The notes beneath the pieces were generated by a model. The model ran no database searches, had not been told where the DNA came from, and saw nothing but the letters and a program-made list of their open reading frames with translations. The position numbers and the translations under genes were made by a program. Below, piece after piece: positions 26,376 to 34,468 of a stretch of 64,000 nt of DNA; position 1 is the first letter of the stretch, and each line of letters begins with the position of its first letter. The stretch covers positions 8,985-72,984 of the forward strand of contig JBIICI010000010.1 in NCBI GenBank assembly GCA_044238935.1. Direction: 5' to 3'. This DNA comes from JBIICI01 sp044238935. Its GTDB lineage: Bacteria > Pseudomonadota > Alphaproteobacteria > Micavibrionales > Micavibrionaceae.

Positions 26376-27800
26376 TTACAAATCACGCAACGATTGCGGC
26401 AATTGATTTGCCCATTGCGTGATATTTCCTGCCCCTAAGCAAATCACATAATCATTGGGTTGCGCCAATGATAAGACCAAGGGCGCAAGCTCAGAGTCAC
26501 TATTTATTGTATAAACAGATTTATGACCATGATCACGCAGGCCTTGCGCAAGGCTTTCTTTATTAACGCCCTCAATTTCTTGCTCCCCTGCAGCATAGAC
26601 ATCGGCAATAATCACATGATCTGCATCATTAAAACAGGTACAAAACCCTTCGAACAGATCATTTAACCTTGAGTAACGATGCGGTTGTTTCACCGCAATA
26701 ATGCGCCCTCCTGTGTCCGCAACAGCTTGGCGTGCTGCCTTCAGAACAGCGGCAATTTCAACAGGGTGATGGCCATAATCATCAATGATGGTAATACCAT
26801 TAAATTCCCCTGTTTTGGTAAAGCGCCGCTTGACCCCTTCAAATCCTGCTAAGGAATCGCGCATCTGTGATAAAGATGCCCCCAGCTCATAACCAACCGC
26901 CAAAGCGGCCAGCGAATTACTGATATTATGCGCCCCTAAAACAGGCAAGACCACATCATTCAAAATCGTACGCTCAGCATTGTTGGAATCAAAAATCACA
27001 TCAAACATAGATTGATGCCCTTGTGTTCTCACATTAACAGCCTGAATATCGGCCTGAGGGTTAAACCCGTAGGAAATAATCCGCTTATCATGAATTGTGG
27101 CGCGTAACGCCTGAACATCGGTGTGATCGGTGCAAACAATAGCACAACCGTAAAAAGGAACATTTTCAATGAATTGACGAAATGCTAGCTTCATGTTTTC
27201 ATAGCTGCCATAATGATCTAAATGCTCAGGATCCATATTGGTGACAATCGCAATTGTTGCAGGCAAACGTGTAAATGTACCGTCACTCTCATCGGCTTCT
27301 GCGACCATCCAATCGCCCTGCCCCAATCTGGTATTTGTCCCATAGGCATTGACAATCCCGCCATTAATCACGGTGGGATCAAAGCCACATCCTTCTAAAA
27401 TAGTACCAACCATTGATGTTGTCGTGGTTTTTCCATGCGTCCCCCCCACGGCAACGCCCCATTTCAGGCGCATAAGCTCCGCCAACATTTCAGCACGTTT
27501 TACCAAGGGAATTTTTAATTGTCTTGCTGCAATTAATTCAGGATTATCCTGTTTAATCGCCGATGAAATGACAATATTTTTTGCCAAATCGCCCTGTGGG
27601 GTTTGAATATGATCGGCATCATGCCCGATATAAACATGCACACCTTTGGCACGCAAACGTTTCACATTCGCATTTTCTGCGACATCTGATCCTTGGACGA
27701 TATAACCAAGCGCATTTAAAACTTCGGCAATACCGCTCATCCCAATACCGCCAATACCAATAAAATGAAACGCACCAACGTGACGATGGGGAATATGCAT
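26376..27800 (-). CDS. murC: UDP-N-acetylmuramate--L-alanine ligase
   Basis: ATP-dependent ligase adding L-Ala to UDP-MurNAc, the first step of the stem peptide. The N-terminal Rossmann segment FHFIGIGGIGMSGIAEVL, the ATP loop GTHGKTTTTSMVG (about residue 125), the central NPEHLDHYGSYENM-like block and the C-terminal DYGHHPVEIAAVL are typical of MurC. The ATG at 27800 has AAGGA 10 nt upstream and is preferred to the in-frame ATG 18 bp earlier. It stands alone, outside any division/cell-wall cluster, which is unusual since murC normally lies between murG and murB. Confidence 0.94.
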   Translation of the reverse strand: MHIPHRHVGAFHFIGIGGIGMSGIAEVLNALGYIVQGSDVAENANVKRLRAKGVHVYIGHDADHIQTPQGDLAKNIVISSAIKQDNPELIAARQLKIPLVKRAEMLAELMRLKWGVAVGGTHGKTTTTSMVGTILEGCGFDPTVINGGIVNAYGTNTRLGQGDWMVAEADESDGTFTRLPATIAIVTNMDPEHLDHYGSYENMKLAFRQFIENVPFYGCAIVCTDHTDVQALRATIHDKRIISYGFNPQADIQAVNVRTQGHQSMFDVIFDSNNAERTILNDVVLPVLGAHNISNSLAALAVGYELGASLSQMRDSLAGFEGVKRRFTKTGEFNGITIIDDYGHHPVEIAAVLKAARQAVADTGGRIIAVKQPHRYSRLNDLFEGFCTCFNDADHVIIADVYAAGEQEIEGVNKESLAQGLRDHGHKSVYTINSDSELAPLVLSLAQPNDYVICLGAGNITQWANQLPQSLRDL

Positions 27801-27884
27801 ACAAAAAGAATCCTTCATTCAATCATTAAAAACCACAAAATGGTTTTTCTATCATTATCGATTGATTAGAACTTGTCAAATGAC

Positions 27885-28349
27885 TTATGACGCATCGTTT
27901 TTTGCCAAGGGAAAACCATATTCATCAACAGGAATATCTCCGGTAACTTCTTTACCCCAGCGTTTAATTAATTCCTTTTGTCGATCTTCTGAATTTTTGA
28001 TTCTATTTTTTGTGGTTTCTAACATAATCGAGCTCACAATACCACTGACCGCCCAATCAATAGCATAACCAATGGCCGCACATCCAAAAACAATGATTAA
28101 ATGCCGTGCATCAATAATAATACGCAGCGCATTCGCGATATTATTTTCACCCTGCCACAATTCTGTAATATAAGGAGAAAGACCTGCTAAATTCATTGCA
28201 CCGATACATAGGGTGAATGATTTTGAACGCGTTTTATCAATAAAAAACGCCCCTAATGTTGGCATCAAACCGATACACAGCATCACAGTTGTCGGTAAAA
28301 CCAACAAAGCCGCAACCATAATGATCATGAGTAATAGTCTTTTTTTAAT
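27885..28349 (-). CDS. Small membrane protein paired with the pseudokinase gene, probable AUU start
   Basis: Family not recognised. Hydrophobic segments lie at the N-terminus (LLMIIMVAALLVLPTTVML), then FFIDKTRSKSFTLCIGAMNLAG, and LIIVFGCAAIGYAIDWAVSGIV, followed by a charged cytoplasmic-type tail (KNRIKNSEDRQKELIKRWGK). The first ATG (28328) has no ribosome-binding site. GGAG at 28357-28360 is 7 nt from an in-frame ATT at 28349, giving the natural leader MKKRLLLM. I therefore propose AUU initiation, as in infC. It lies 17 bp downstream of the pseudokinase stop, same strand, so a two-gene operon. Confidence 0.6.
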   Translation of the reverse strand: MKKRLLLMIIMVAALLVLPTTVMLCIGLMPTLGAFFIDKTRSKSFTLCIGAMNLAGLSPYITELWQGENNIANALRIIIDARHLIIVFGCAAIGYAIDWAVSGIVSSIMLETTKNRIKNSEDRQKELIKRWGKEVTGDIPVDEYGFPLAKNDAS

Positions 28350-28366
28350 AAAAAATCTCCACTATG

Positions 28367-30508
28367 TTAATTTTGAAATAATTGAATATGGTTTAGATTC
28401 ATATACAAAAACGTTAAAATGATAATAAATCCCAAAAGACTGGATACAATCGCGGCGACTTCATGCCCTGTTTTTCGACCGATTAGCTTAGGACGCTCCA
28501 AAGATTGTTCTAATAATGAAATCTTGTATTTCAGATTTTGATATTCATTCGTTGCACGACGATATTCAAGCGCATCTTGCTTTTGTAATGTCAGATTATC
28601 AACCAAGCCAATCATTTTAAATAAATCGCCATTTTCAACGTGTTTTTCCATGGTTTTCTTTAATTTCTCACGAAGTTCGCGATCATGGAAACGTGTATAG
28701 ATGGAATGCAAGGCTTTACTGATCCAAAGCGCAATTTCCTTTTGCTCAGGCAATGTTTCAAAACGCTGAATATTTGCTAAAGTTTTTAAAACACCAAAAA
28801 CACGACGATATGCTTCAGGTGAGCCAATATCAACTAAGCTATTATCAATCACTTTGTTCTCACGAACAGATAAAAAAGCAAGGATATGGGTATCAAAAAG
28901 CCCATCTGGTGCAGGGGGATTTGGTTTTCCAATCATATCTTTAATTGATTCCAACAGATCTGACGTCGTCATAATATAATAATTTTTAAATCTAGGCGAC
29001 AGACAGGGTGCCTCTTCATTTAAATAATACACGCAACGCTCGATCCCAAAACCAACTTTATCAGAACGTTTCACAAAGTTCTTACAATTTTCGGCCATTT
29101 GTGTGTATTTTAAAATATCAACTTTGGTGTTTTCTTGGGTATTCAGCCAATATAATAAAATTCCCTGTTCAAAAATATCAATAAAGGGCTGCAGGTTTTT
29201 ATGCTGAATCACGGCATCGGTAAGCGCATTTCCAATCCCTTCAGGGTGCATCGATAAGCCTTTGTACCGAATGGGGCTTTGGGGGTCTAAGGCAATGCAA
29301 ACACGGCAGATGGCTCGATCAATAAATTCACCACTGCGGCCTGATTCCTGCGCTGTTTGTATTGCGATTTCAACTTTTTCGCCCATAATCTCATCTTCTA
29401 AAGACCGCAAAACCCATTGAGACAGGATACCGCTTTCAATCAATTTTGACGATTTCGCCGTATCAAGCGGCAAATTTAAGGCGATTAATTCAGGACGATA
29501 AAATTTATGATTTCCTAAGACCAAAGGGCGACTTGCTGTTAGTCTTTTAACAGCCTGTTTAGGACTAAGACGCTGACCATCCAACCAGCTCATGACCTCA
29601 TCAATTGTCCAACGTTGTGCAGGGTCATCATATAATAACCCCCGTAATAATTCTAAAATCCCCCCTGTAAATCGATCACGTCCCGTAAGCGCAGCATAGC
29701 TTCCTTGTTCGATTTTTTGAGTTGCAATTTCATGCTCTTTCATCTCTTTCAACGGGTTACTATTGCGCATTAACATCGCAATACAGACACCAAAAGCATA
29801 TAAATCATCGGCTGCCGTGCCTATTCCACGCCCATTTTTTTGGGTCATGGCGCGTTCAATCGTTAAATATTCGGTGCTCTGCCCATAAGATGGTGGCAAG
29901 GCTAAACAATCCCCAATCACCACACGGCCTTTCATTTCACCCTTACCCATAAACAAATTATTTAAACGAATACCCCCATGCACGAAATCTTGGTTACGGC
30001 AATCATGTAAAGCACTGACGACAGAGGGAATGACCAAAGACATCACTTGCTCTTGCTTCCAGCCATAGGCCTTTTTTGTTTGATCTGATACTAAGGGCTG
30101 ATCAATACTATCCTCATAAATAATAACAAATTTTTGCTGTTTTTCAGGTGGCCAATAAATAACTTGTGCCTCAACCATATTAACCAAACCTGAATTGGCG
30201 ATATTTCTGTATTTTATTGAAGCATGGGCACGCGGAGGCAAATTTTTCTCACAAATTAATGCAAAATAGCTTTTGGTATATTTCCCCTGCCCCTCCACAC
30301 GATAGGCTTTTGCAGGTAAAGAATCAAGATTAGGAAGAGGCTCTGAGAATTTTATATTCAAAAGATCATTAAATTGAATCACAGAAGCGCCGGAACTAGA
30401 TGTTTTTTGTCCGTTTTCCAGTGATTCTTTGTTTTTATTGTCTGGGTTCTGATCAGTTGACGATGCAACAACCTCACCAGAATCGGTATTTTTTATGGAT
30501 TCATCCAT
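28367..30508 (-). CDS. Pseudokinase-like protein with C-terminal membrane anchor
   Basis: Residues about 50-330 have a protein-kinase-like layout: VHGGIRLNNLF stands where HRDLKPxN should be, IGDCLALPPS replaces the DFG segment, and DDLYAFGVCIAMLM matches the F-helix SDVYSLGV region. The catalytic Asp of HRD and the DFG Asp/Phe context are altered, so activity is doubtful. About 330-640 is helical with no recognised domain, then a coiled-coil (YRRATNEYQNLKYKISLLEQ) and one TM helix (VSSLLGFIIILTFLYM) near the end. The ATG at 30508 is chosen over TTG 30520, which would sit on the Shine-Dalgarno. It forms a pair with the membrane protein downstream. Phosphate-independent signalling or scaffolding is inferred. 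Confidence 0.7.
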   Translation of the reverse strand: MDESIKNTDSGEVVASSTDQNPDNKNKESLENGQKTSSSGASVIQFNDLLNIKFSEPLPNLDSLPAKAYRVEGQGKYTKSYFALICEKNLPPRAHASIKYRNIANSGLVNMVEAQVIYWPPEKQQKFVIIYEDSIDQPLVSDQTKKAYGWKQEQVMSLVIPSVVSALHDCRNQDFVHGGIRLNNLFMGKGEMKGRVVIGDCLALPPSYGQSTEYLTIERAMTQKNGRGIGTAADDLYAFGVCIAMLMRNSNPLKEMKEHEIATQKIEQGSYAALTGRDRFTGGILELLRGLLYDDPAQRWTIDEVMSWLDGQRLSPKQAVKRLTASRPLVLGNHKFYRPELIALNLPLDTAKSSKLIESGILSQWVLRSLEDEIMGEKVEIAIQTAQESGRSGEFIDRAICRVCIALDPQSPIRYKGLSMHPEGIGNALTDAVIQHKNLQPFIDIFEQGILLYWLNTQENTKVDILKYTQMAENCKNFVKRSDKVGFGIERCVYYLNEEAPCLSPRFKNYYIMTTSDLLESIKDMIGKPNPPAPDGLFDTHILAFLSVRENKVIDNSLVDIGSPEAYRRVFGVLKTLANIQRFETLPEQKEIALWISKALHSIYTRFHDRELREKLKKTMEKHVENGDLFKMIGLVDNLTLQKQDALEYRRATNEYQNLKYKISLLEQSLERPKLIGRKTGHEVAAIVSSLLGFIIILTFLYMNLNHIQLFQN

Positions 30509-30595
30509 GACTATTCTCAATTCCTTTGATCGCGGTCATTTTTTATTGTACACATGAATTTACGAATTTTTTGTAAACATATTAGGACGAAAGAA

Positions 30596-31657
30596 ATGAG
30601 CTTAAAAATAACACTGGATGATGTGCGCAACATTTATCAAATGCCCCTTTTGGATCTTGTTTTCCGTGCGGCAGAAGTTCACCGCGAATATCATGATCCA
30701 CATGAGGTTCAAATGTGTACACTTCTATCCATTAAAACAGGGGGATGCCCAGAAGATTGCAAATATTGTTCACAATCCATTTTTAATAATGCCAATTTGG
30801 AAAAAGAAATTCTGATGAAAACGGAAGCCGTTTTAGAAGAAGCCAAAAAAGCCAAAGACGCAGGCTCAACACGTTTTTGTATGGGCGCAGGATGGCGCAA
30901 TGTGAATGATGGGCGCGCTTTTGATCGCGTCTTAGAAATGGTCAAAGGCGTGAGTGATATGGGCATGGAAGCCTGTGTAACCTTAGGGATGCTGACCGAA
31001 GACCAAGCCATGCGTTTAAAAGAAGCAGGCTTAAGCGCCTATAACCATAATTTAGATACATCAGAAGATTATTACGATAAAATCATCACCACACGCACCT
31101 ATCAAGATCGATTAGATACAATTGCAAATGTTGCAAAAGCCGGAATTTCTGTATGTTGCGGTGGTATTTTAGGATTGGGGGAATCTGAGGAAGATCGCAT
31201 ATCATTACTGCATACCTTATGCAATTTATCCCCACAACCAGAATCCGTGCCGATTAATGCACTTGTGCCCGTTGCAGGAACGCCGTTGGAAAACACACCG
31301 CCGTTGGACTCCTTTGAATGGATTCGCACCATCGCCACCGCACGCATTTTAATGCCTCAATCCATGGTGCGCTTGAGTGCAGGACGATTAGATTTATCAA
31401 AAGAAACACAGGCCTTTGCGTTTTTAGCAGGTGCAAATGCGATTTTCACAGGTGAAAAACTACTCACCACACCCAACCCAGAACACGATGCCGATGCTAT
31501 CCTTATGCAAAGCTTAGGGCTAAAAGCACGCCCTTCGTTCAAAGATGAACACCAAAATGACAATCAAGAAAAAACCTGTCATAGCACGACATCTTCTGAA
31601 AAAAAACAGGGATGCGGTAGCCAAGGGTGCGGTAGCAAGCAAGGTTGTGGGGGCTAA
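30596..31657 (+). CDS. bioB: Biotin synthase with Cys/Gly-rich C-terminal tail
   Basis: Radical-SAM enzyme inserting sulfur into dethiobiotin. The 4Fe-4S motif CPEDCKYC (CxxxCxxC) is intact, as are FCMGAGWRN, YNHNLDTSEDYY and CCGGILGLGES, and the 2Fe-2S arginine region VRLSAGRLDLS. The ATG at 30596 is used because AGGA lies 8 nt upstream and it gives the canonical N-terminus. The protein ends with an unusual tail of about 35 residues rich in Cys and Gly (QGCGSQGCGSKQGCGG), possibly a metal or cluster-loading site. No other bio genes are adjacent. Confidence 0.95.
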   Translation: MSLKITLDDVRNIYQMPLLDLVFRAAEVHREYHDPHEVQMCTLLSIKTGGCPEDCKYCSQSIFNNANLEKEILMKTEAVLEEAKKAKDAGSTRFCMGAGWRNVNDGRAFDRVLEMVKGVSDMGMEACVTLGMLTEDQAMRLKEAGLSAYNHNLDTSEDYYDKIITTRTYQDRLDTIANVAKAGISVCCGGILGLGESEEDRISLLHTLCNLSPQPESVPINALVPVAGTPLENTPPLDSFEWIRTIATARILMPQSMVRLSAGRLDLSKETQAFAFLAGANAIFTGEKLLTTPNPEHDADAILMQSLGLKARPSFKDEHQNDNQEKTCHSTTSSEKKQGCGSQGCGSKQGCGG

Positions 31658-31665
31658 TCAACGCT

Positions 31666-31828
31666 GTTGCATGGATCAAAAATCTATTATTTTCCCACTA
31701 CGCCGTCATCCCGTGCGTGACACGGGATCTCGTACTTATAAGCAGAGAAATGCTGGATCAAGAGTCCAGCATGACGTCGATGGGTGTGGGATTAAGGGGA
31801 AAAAACGATAAATCCTGATCCATACAAC
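31666..31828. repeat. Interspersed palindromic element, copy E, with clear terminal inverted repeats
   Basis: The left end GTTGCATGGATCA (31666-31678) and the right end TGATCCATACAAC (31816-31828) are inverted repeats matching at 12 of 13 positions. Inside are CGTCATCCCGTGCGTGACAC and GGGATCTCGTACTTATAAGC, plus a CTGGATCAAGAGTCCAG palindrome. About 160 bp, no ORF: a MITE-like unit lying between bioB and corC. Confidence 0.8.
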
Positions 31829-31837
31829 AACGCAAAG

Positions 31838-32692
31838 CTAATCCGCCAACGTCACCTGAATTAATGTAATTTGATTGCGGTGACGGCGGATGATTTTAAA
31901 AGTTAAGTTATAAAATGTAAAAACCTGATCCACATCGGGGATGCTGTGTGATTCATATAAAATCAGCCCCGCAAGGGTAGCATAATGATCATCAGGTAAA
32001 TTCCATTCAAATTCACGATTTAAATCACGAATGGTTACAGTGCCATCAATCATCCAGCTATTATGGGATTTTTTACGCACTCCCATAACGGTCACGTCAT
32101 ATTCATCATCAATATCACCGACGATTTCTTCTAAAATATCTTCTAATGTGACTGTCCCCATCAGGCTGCCATATTCATCCACAACCAATGCAAAATGTTC
32201 TTTTCGTTTCCGAAAAGCCTGTAATTGATCGAATAAGGTTGTTGTATCGGGGATAAACCATGGATTAGATGCAAAAGAAGGAATTTGAATTTGATCCATT
32301 TTCCCTTTTTTATCCACAAATTCACGCAATAACGCCTTGGCATGGATAACACCAATAATATTATCGGGCGTATCTTTCCACAACGGAACGCGTGTATAGG
32401 GCGATTTTAAAATTTCTTCTAAAATTAATTCATTGGATTGATCACTATTGACTGACATCATTTTTTTACGATGCGTCATAATTTCTGCAACAGACACATC
32501 CGTTAAATCCAAAATTGATTTTAACATCGCGCGTTGCTGATTAATTTCTGGGGCGTCCCGATCAATATCTTTGCCCCGATATTGTTCAATCACCCCACGC
32601 AGTAAATCCAAATGATCTCCTCCTGCGACGATAGAGCCATTTATATTTAATTTCTTTAAAATAAAATCGATAATCTTTGAAATAATCAGCAT
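31838..32692 (-). CDS. CorC/HlyC-type CBS-domain protein lacking the DUF21 membrane domain
   Basis: Contains a CBS pair (about residues 70-200, with VSVAEIMTHRKKM and VVDEYGSLMGTVTLEDILEEIVGDIDDE) and the C-terminal CorC_HlyC domain (about 205-284). Full alphaproteobacterial members start with a four-helix DUF21 domain; this one begins at what would be the end of that domain (ISKIIDFILKKLNING). The ATG overlaps the aroB stop by 7 bp, so the short start is real. It resembles soluble E. coli CorC, linked to Mg2+/Co2+ efflux. The aroK-aroB-corC order is conserved in alphaproteobacteria. Confidence 0.88.
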   Translation of the reverse strand: MLIISKIIDFILKKLNINGSIVAGGDHLDLLRGVIEQYRGKDIDRDAPEINQQRAMLKSILDLTDVSVAEIMTHRKKMMSVNSDQSNELILEEILKSPYTRVPLWKDTPDNIIGVIHAKALLREFVDKKGKMDQIQIPSFASNPWFIPDTTTLFDQLQAFRKRKEHFALVVDEYGSLMGTVTLEDILEEIVGDIDDEYDVTVMGVRKKSHNSWMIDGTVTIRDLNREFEWNLPDDHYATLAGLILYESHSIPDVDQVFTFYNLTFKIIRRHRNQITLIQVTLAD

Positions 32693-33813
32693 GATAGATA
32701 ATTTTCTAAAAAAGATTTTAGATGATCAGGATCAATATCTTCCGCCACAAAAGCTTGCCCAATGGCACGGGCTAAAATTAAAATAATTTTCTTATGCTGG
32801 GCTTTTTTATCTTTATACAGATAATGCATCACCGCATCAGCTGTTATATCTTTTGAAAAAGATAATTCATGCGGATGCGTCATTAAACCCATCTGTTTTA
32901 AATGAGATTTTGCTTTCTCATAATCCTCCACAGGGCAAATGCCTAAATGAACGGAATAGGCAAATGCCATCATCATGCCAATGGCAACAGCCTCCCCATG
33001 CAAAATGCGCCCATCATAGCGGCCGATCCCTTCCAATGCATGACCAAAGCTATGACCAAAATTTAATAAAGCGCGGATGTTATTTTGCTCATTCTCATCT
33101 TGAATGACAATCTCTGCTTTTGCACGGCAACAACGCGCGATGGATTGCGCCACGATTTCGGGATTGTTTAAAGCAATAATCGCCTGCCCCGATTGTTCTA
33201 AATAGTCAAAAAAATCAGCTTGATTAATAAAGGCATATTTCACCATTTCAGCATAGCCTGCGCGGCGTTCGCGAATATCCAAAGTTTGCAGCATTGCGGG
33301 ATCAATATAAACAGCACGCGGCTGATAAAATGCCCCGATCAAATTTTTTCCTGCCGCACTATTCACGCCCGTTTTTCCACCAACAGAGCTATCAATTTGC
33401 GCCAATAATGTTGTGGGAATTTGTACAAAATCAATACCACGCAATAAAATTGATGCGCAAAATCCGCCCATATCCCCTACAATGCCGCCGCCCAAGGCAA
33501 TCAAAATTGTTCTACGCGTAATTCCTGCCTTTAAAATATCATCAAGAATAGGCAAGAGGTTTTGTAGATTTTTGTGATCTTCCCCCCCCTTAATTGACGC
33601 CGTATGGATAATATGGTCATTCGCATGGTTGAAAACGGCATGGATTTGATCCGCATATAAATCTAATGTACACTCATCACCAAATATAATAAATTGATGC
33701 GATTTTGTTTCAGGATATAAATCGCGTAAATACGCCAAAGCCCCCACGCCAATATAAATATTATAGGGCTTATCCACCAAATCAACGTGAATTTTATGCA
33801 CTGGATTTAACAT
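32686..33813 (-). CDS. aroB: 3-dehydroquinate synthase
   Basis: NAD- and metal-dependent cyclase, second step of the shikimate pathway. Visible are GGEDHKNLQNLLPILDDIL, the NAD-site ALGGGIVGDMGGFCASILLRG, IPTTLLAQIDSSVGGKTGVN and the metal-binding FGHSFGHALE with HGEAVAIGM. The ATG at 33813 (MLNPVHKIHVDL) gives 375 residues, the family length; the longer frame upstream runs through aroK. The start overlaps the aroK end by 20 bp, indicating coupling. Confidence 0.96.
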   Translation of the reverse strand: MLNPVHKIHVDLVDKPYNIYIGVGALAYLRDLYPETKSHQFIIFGDECTLDLYADQIHAVFNHANDHIIHTASIKGGEDHKNLQNLLPILDDILKAGITRRTILIALGGGIVGDMGGFCASILLRGIDFVQIPTTLLAQIDSSVGGKTGVNSAAGKNLIGAFYQPRAVYIDPAMLQTLDIRERRAGYAEMVKYAFINQADFFDYLEQSGQAIIALNNPEIVAQSIARCCRAKAEIVIQDENEQNNIRALLNFGHSFGHALEGIGRYDGRILHGEAVAIGMMMAFAYSVHLGICPVEDYEKAKSHLKQMGLMTHPHELSFSKDITADAVMHYLYKDKKAQHKKIILILARAIGQAFVAEDIDPDHLKSFLENYLSC

Positions 33814-34336
33814 TTGTTTTAATCCATTGCGCCAGTGCCGTGGCGGCATCTTTTGCCGTTTCATGGTGTAAATCAATTTGCAAATTCGCTTTTTTATATA
33901 ATGGATAACGACGCACCCATAATTGTTCAACGCGATCTTCTAAACTATCACCCTGTAATAAGGGACGATGCGATTGCTGACTTAATCGTTCAATCAATAT
34001 TTCTCGTGCGGTATTGATCCAAATACTGATTGTTTTGTCAGCCATAGCCTGCATAATTTCAGGAGATGTCACTGCCCCACCACCTAATGAAATAATGGTA
34101 CGAGGTTGCGCGCGCTTAATTACATCTAAAAAAGTTTTGGCCTCAATCTTACGAAATTCTTTCTCACCCTTGCTTGCGAAAATATTTTCGATAATCTGGC
34201 ATTGCTGCTGTTCAATAACGGTATCCAGATCAATATATTTAAACCGCAAATAACGCGCCAAAACTTTCGCAATGGCGGTTTTCCCAGACGCAGGCATACC
34301 AATAAGAATGATGGGTTTTAAATCAAATTGTGACAT
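33794..34336 (-). CDS. aroK: Shikimate kinase
   Basis: Phosphorylates shikimate with ATP. The P-loop is LIGMPASGKTAIAKVLA, followed by the shikimate-binding DLDTVIEQ (family DxD), FRKIEAKTF and IISLGGGAV. LQGDSLEDRVEQLWVRRYPLYKKA matches the lid and C-terminal region. Start ATG 34336, 180 residues. First gene of the aroK-aroB-corC operon. Confidence 0.95.
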   Translation of the reverse strand: MSQFDLKPIILIGMPASGKTAIAKVLARYLRFKYIDLDTVIEQQQCQIIENIFASKGEKEFRKIEAKTFLDVIKRAQPRTIISLGGGAVTSPEIMQAMADKTISIWINTAREILIERLSQQSHRPLLQGDSLEDRVEQLWVRRYPLYKKANLQIDLHHETAKDAATALAQWIKTNVKSSA

Positions 34337-34393
34337 AGATTTATTTGTATCGATCCAGCATCTAAAATGCAAGACAAAAGAGATGAATTATAA

Positions 34394-34425
34394 GTCGCGC
34401 TATTTTTACACAAAAATAGCGCGAC
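34394..34425 (-). terminator. Long hairpin downstream of icd
   Basis: A perfect 14-bp inverted repeat (GTCGCGCTATTTTT/AAAAATAGCGCGAC, loop ACAC) lies 44 bp after the icd stop, before aroK. More ATAGCGCG words follow at 34426-34456. On the minus strand the stem base carries no downstream T-run, so it may be a processing or repeat hairpin and not a strict intrinsic terminator. Confidence 0.55.
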
Positions 34426-34468
34426 AATAGCGCGACTGTGGAAATAGCCGCGCTATAATACAGATCCA

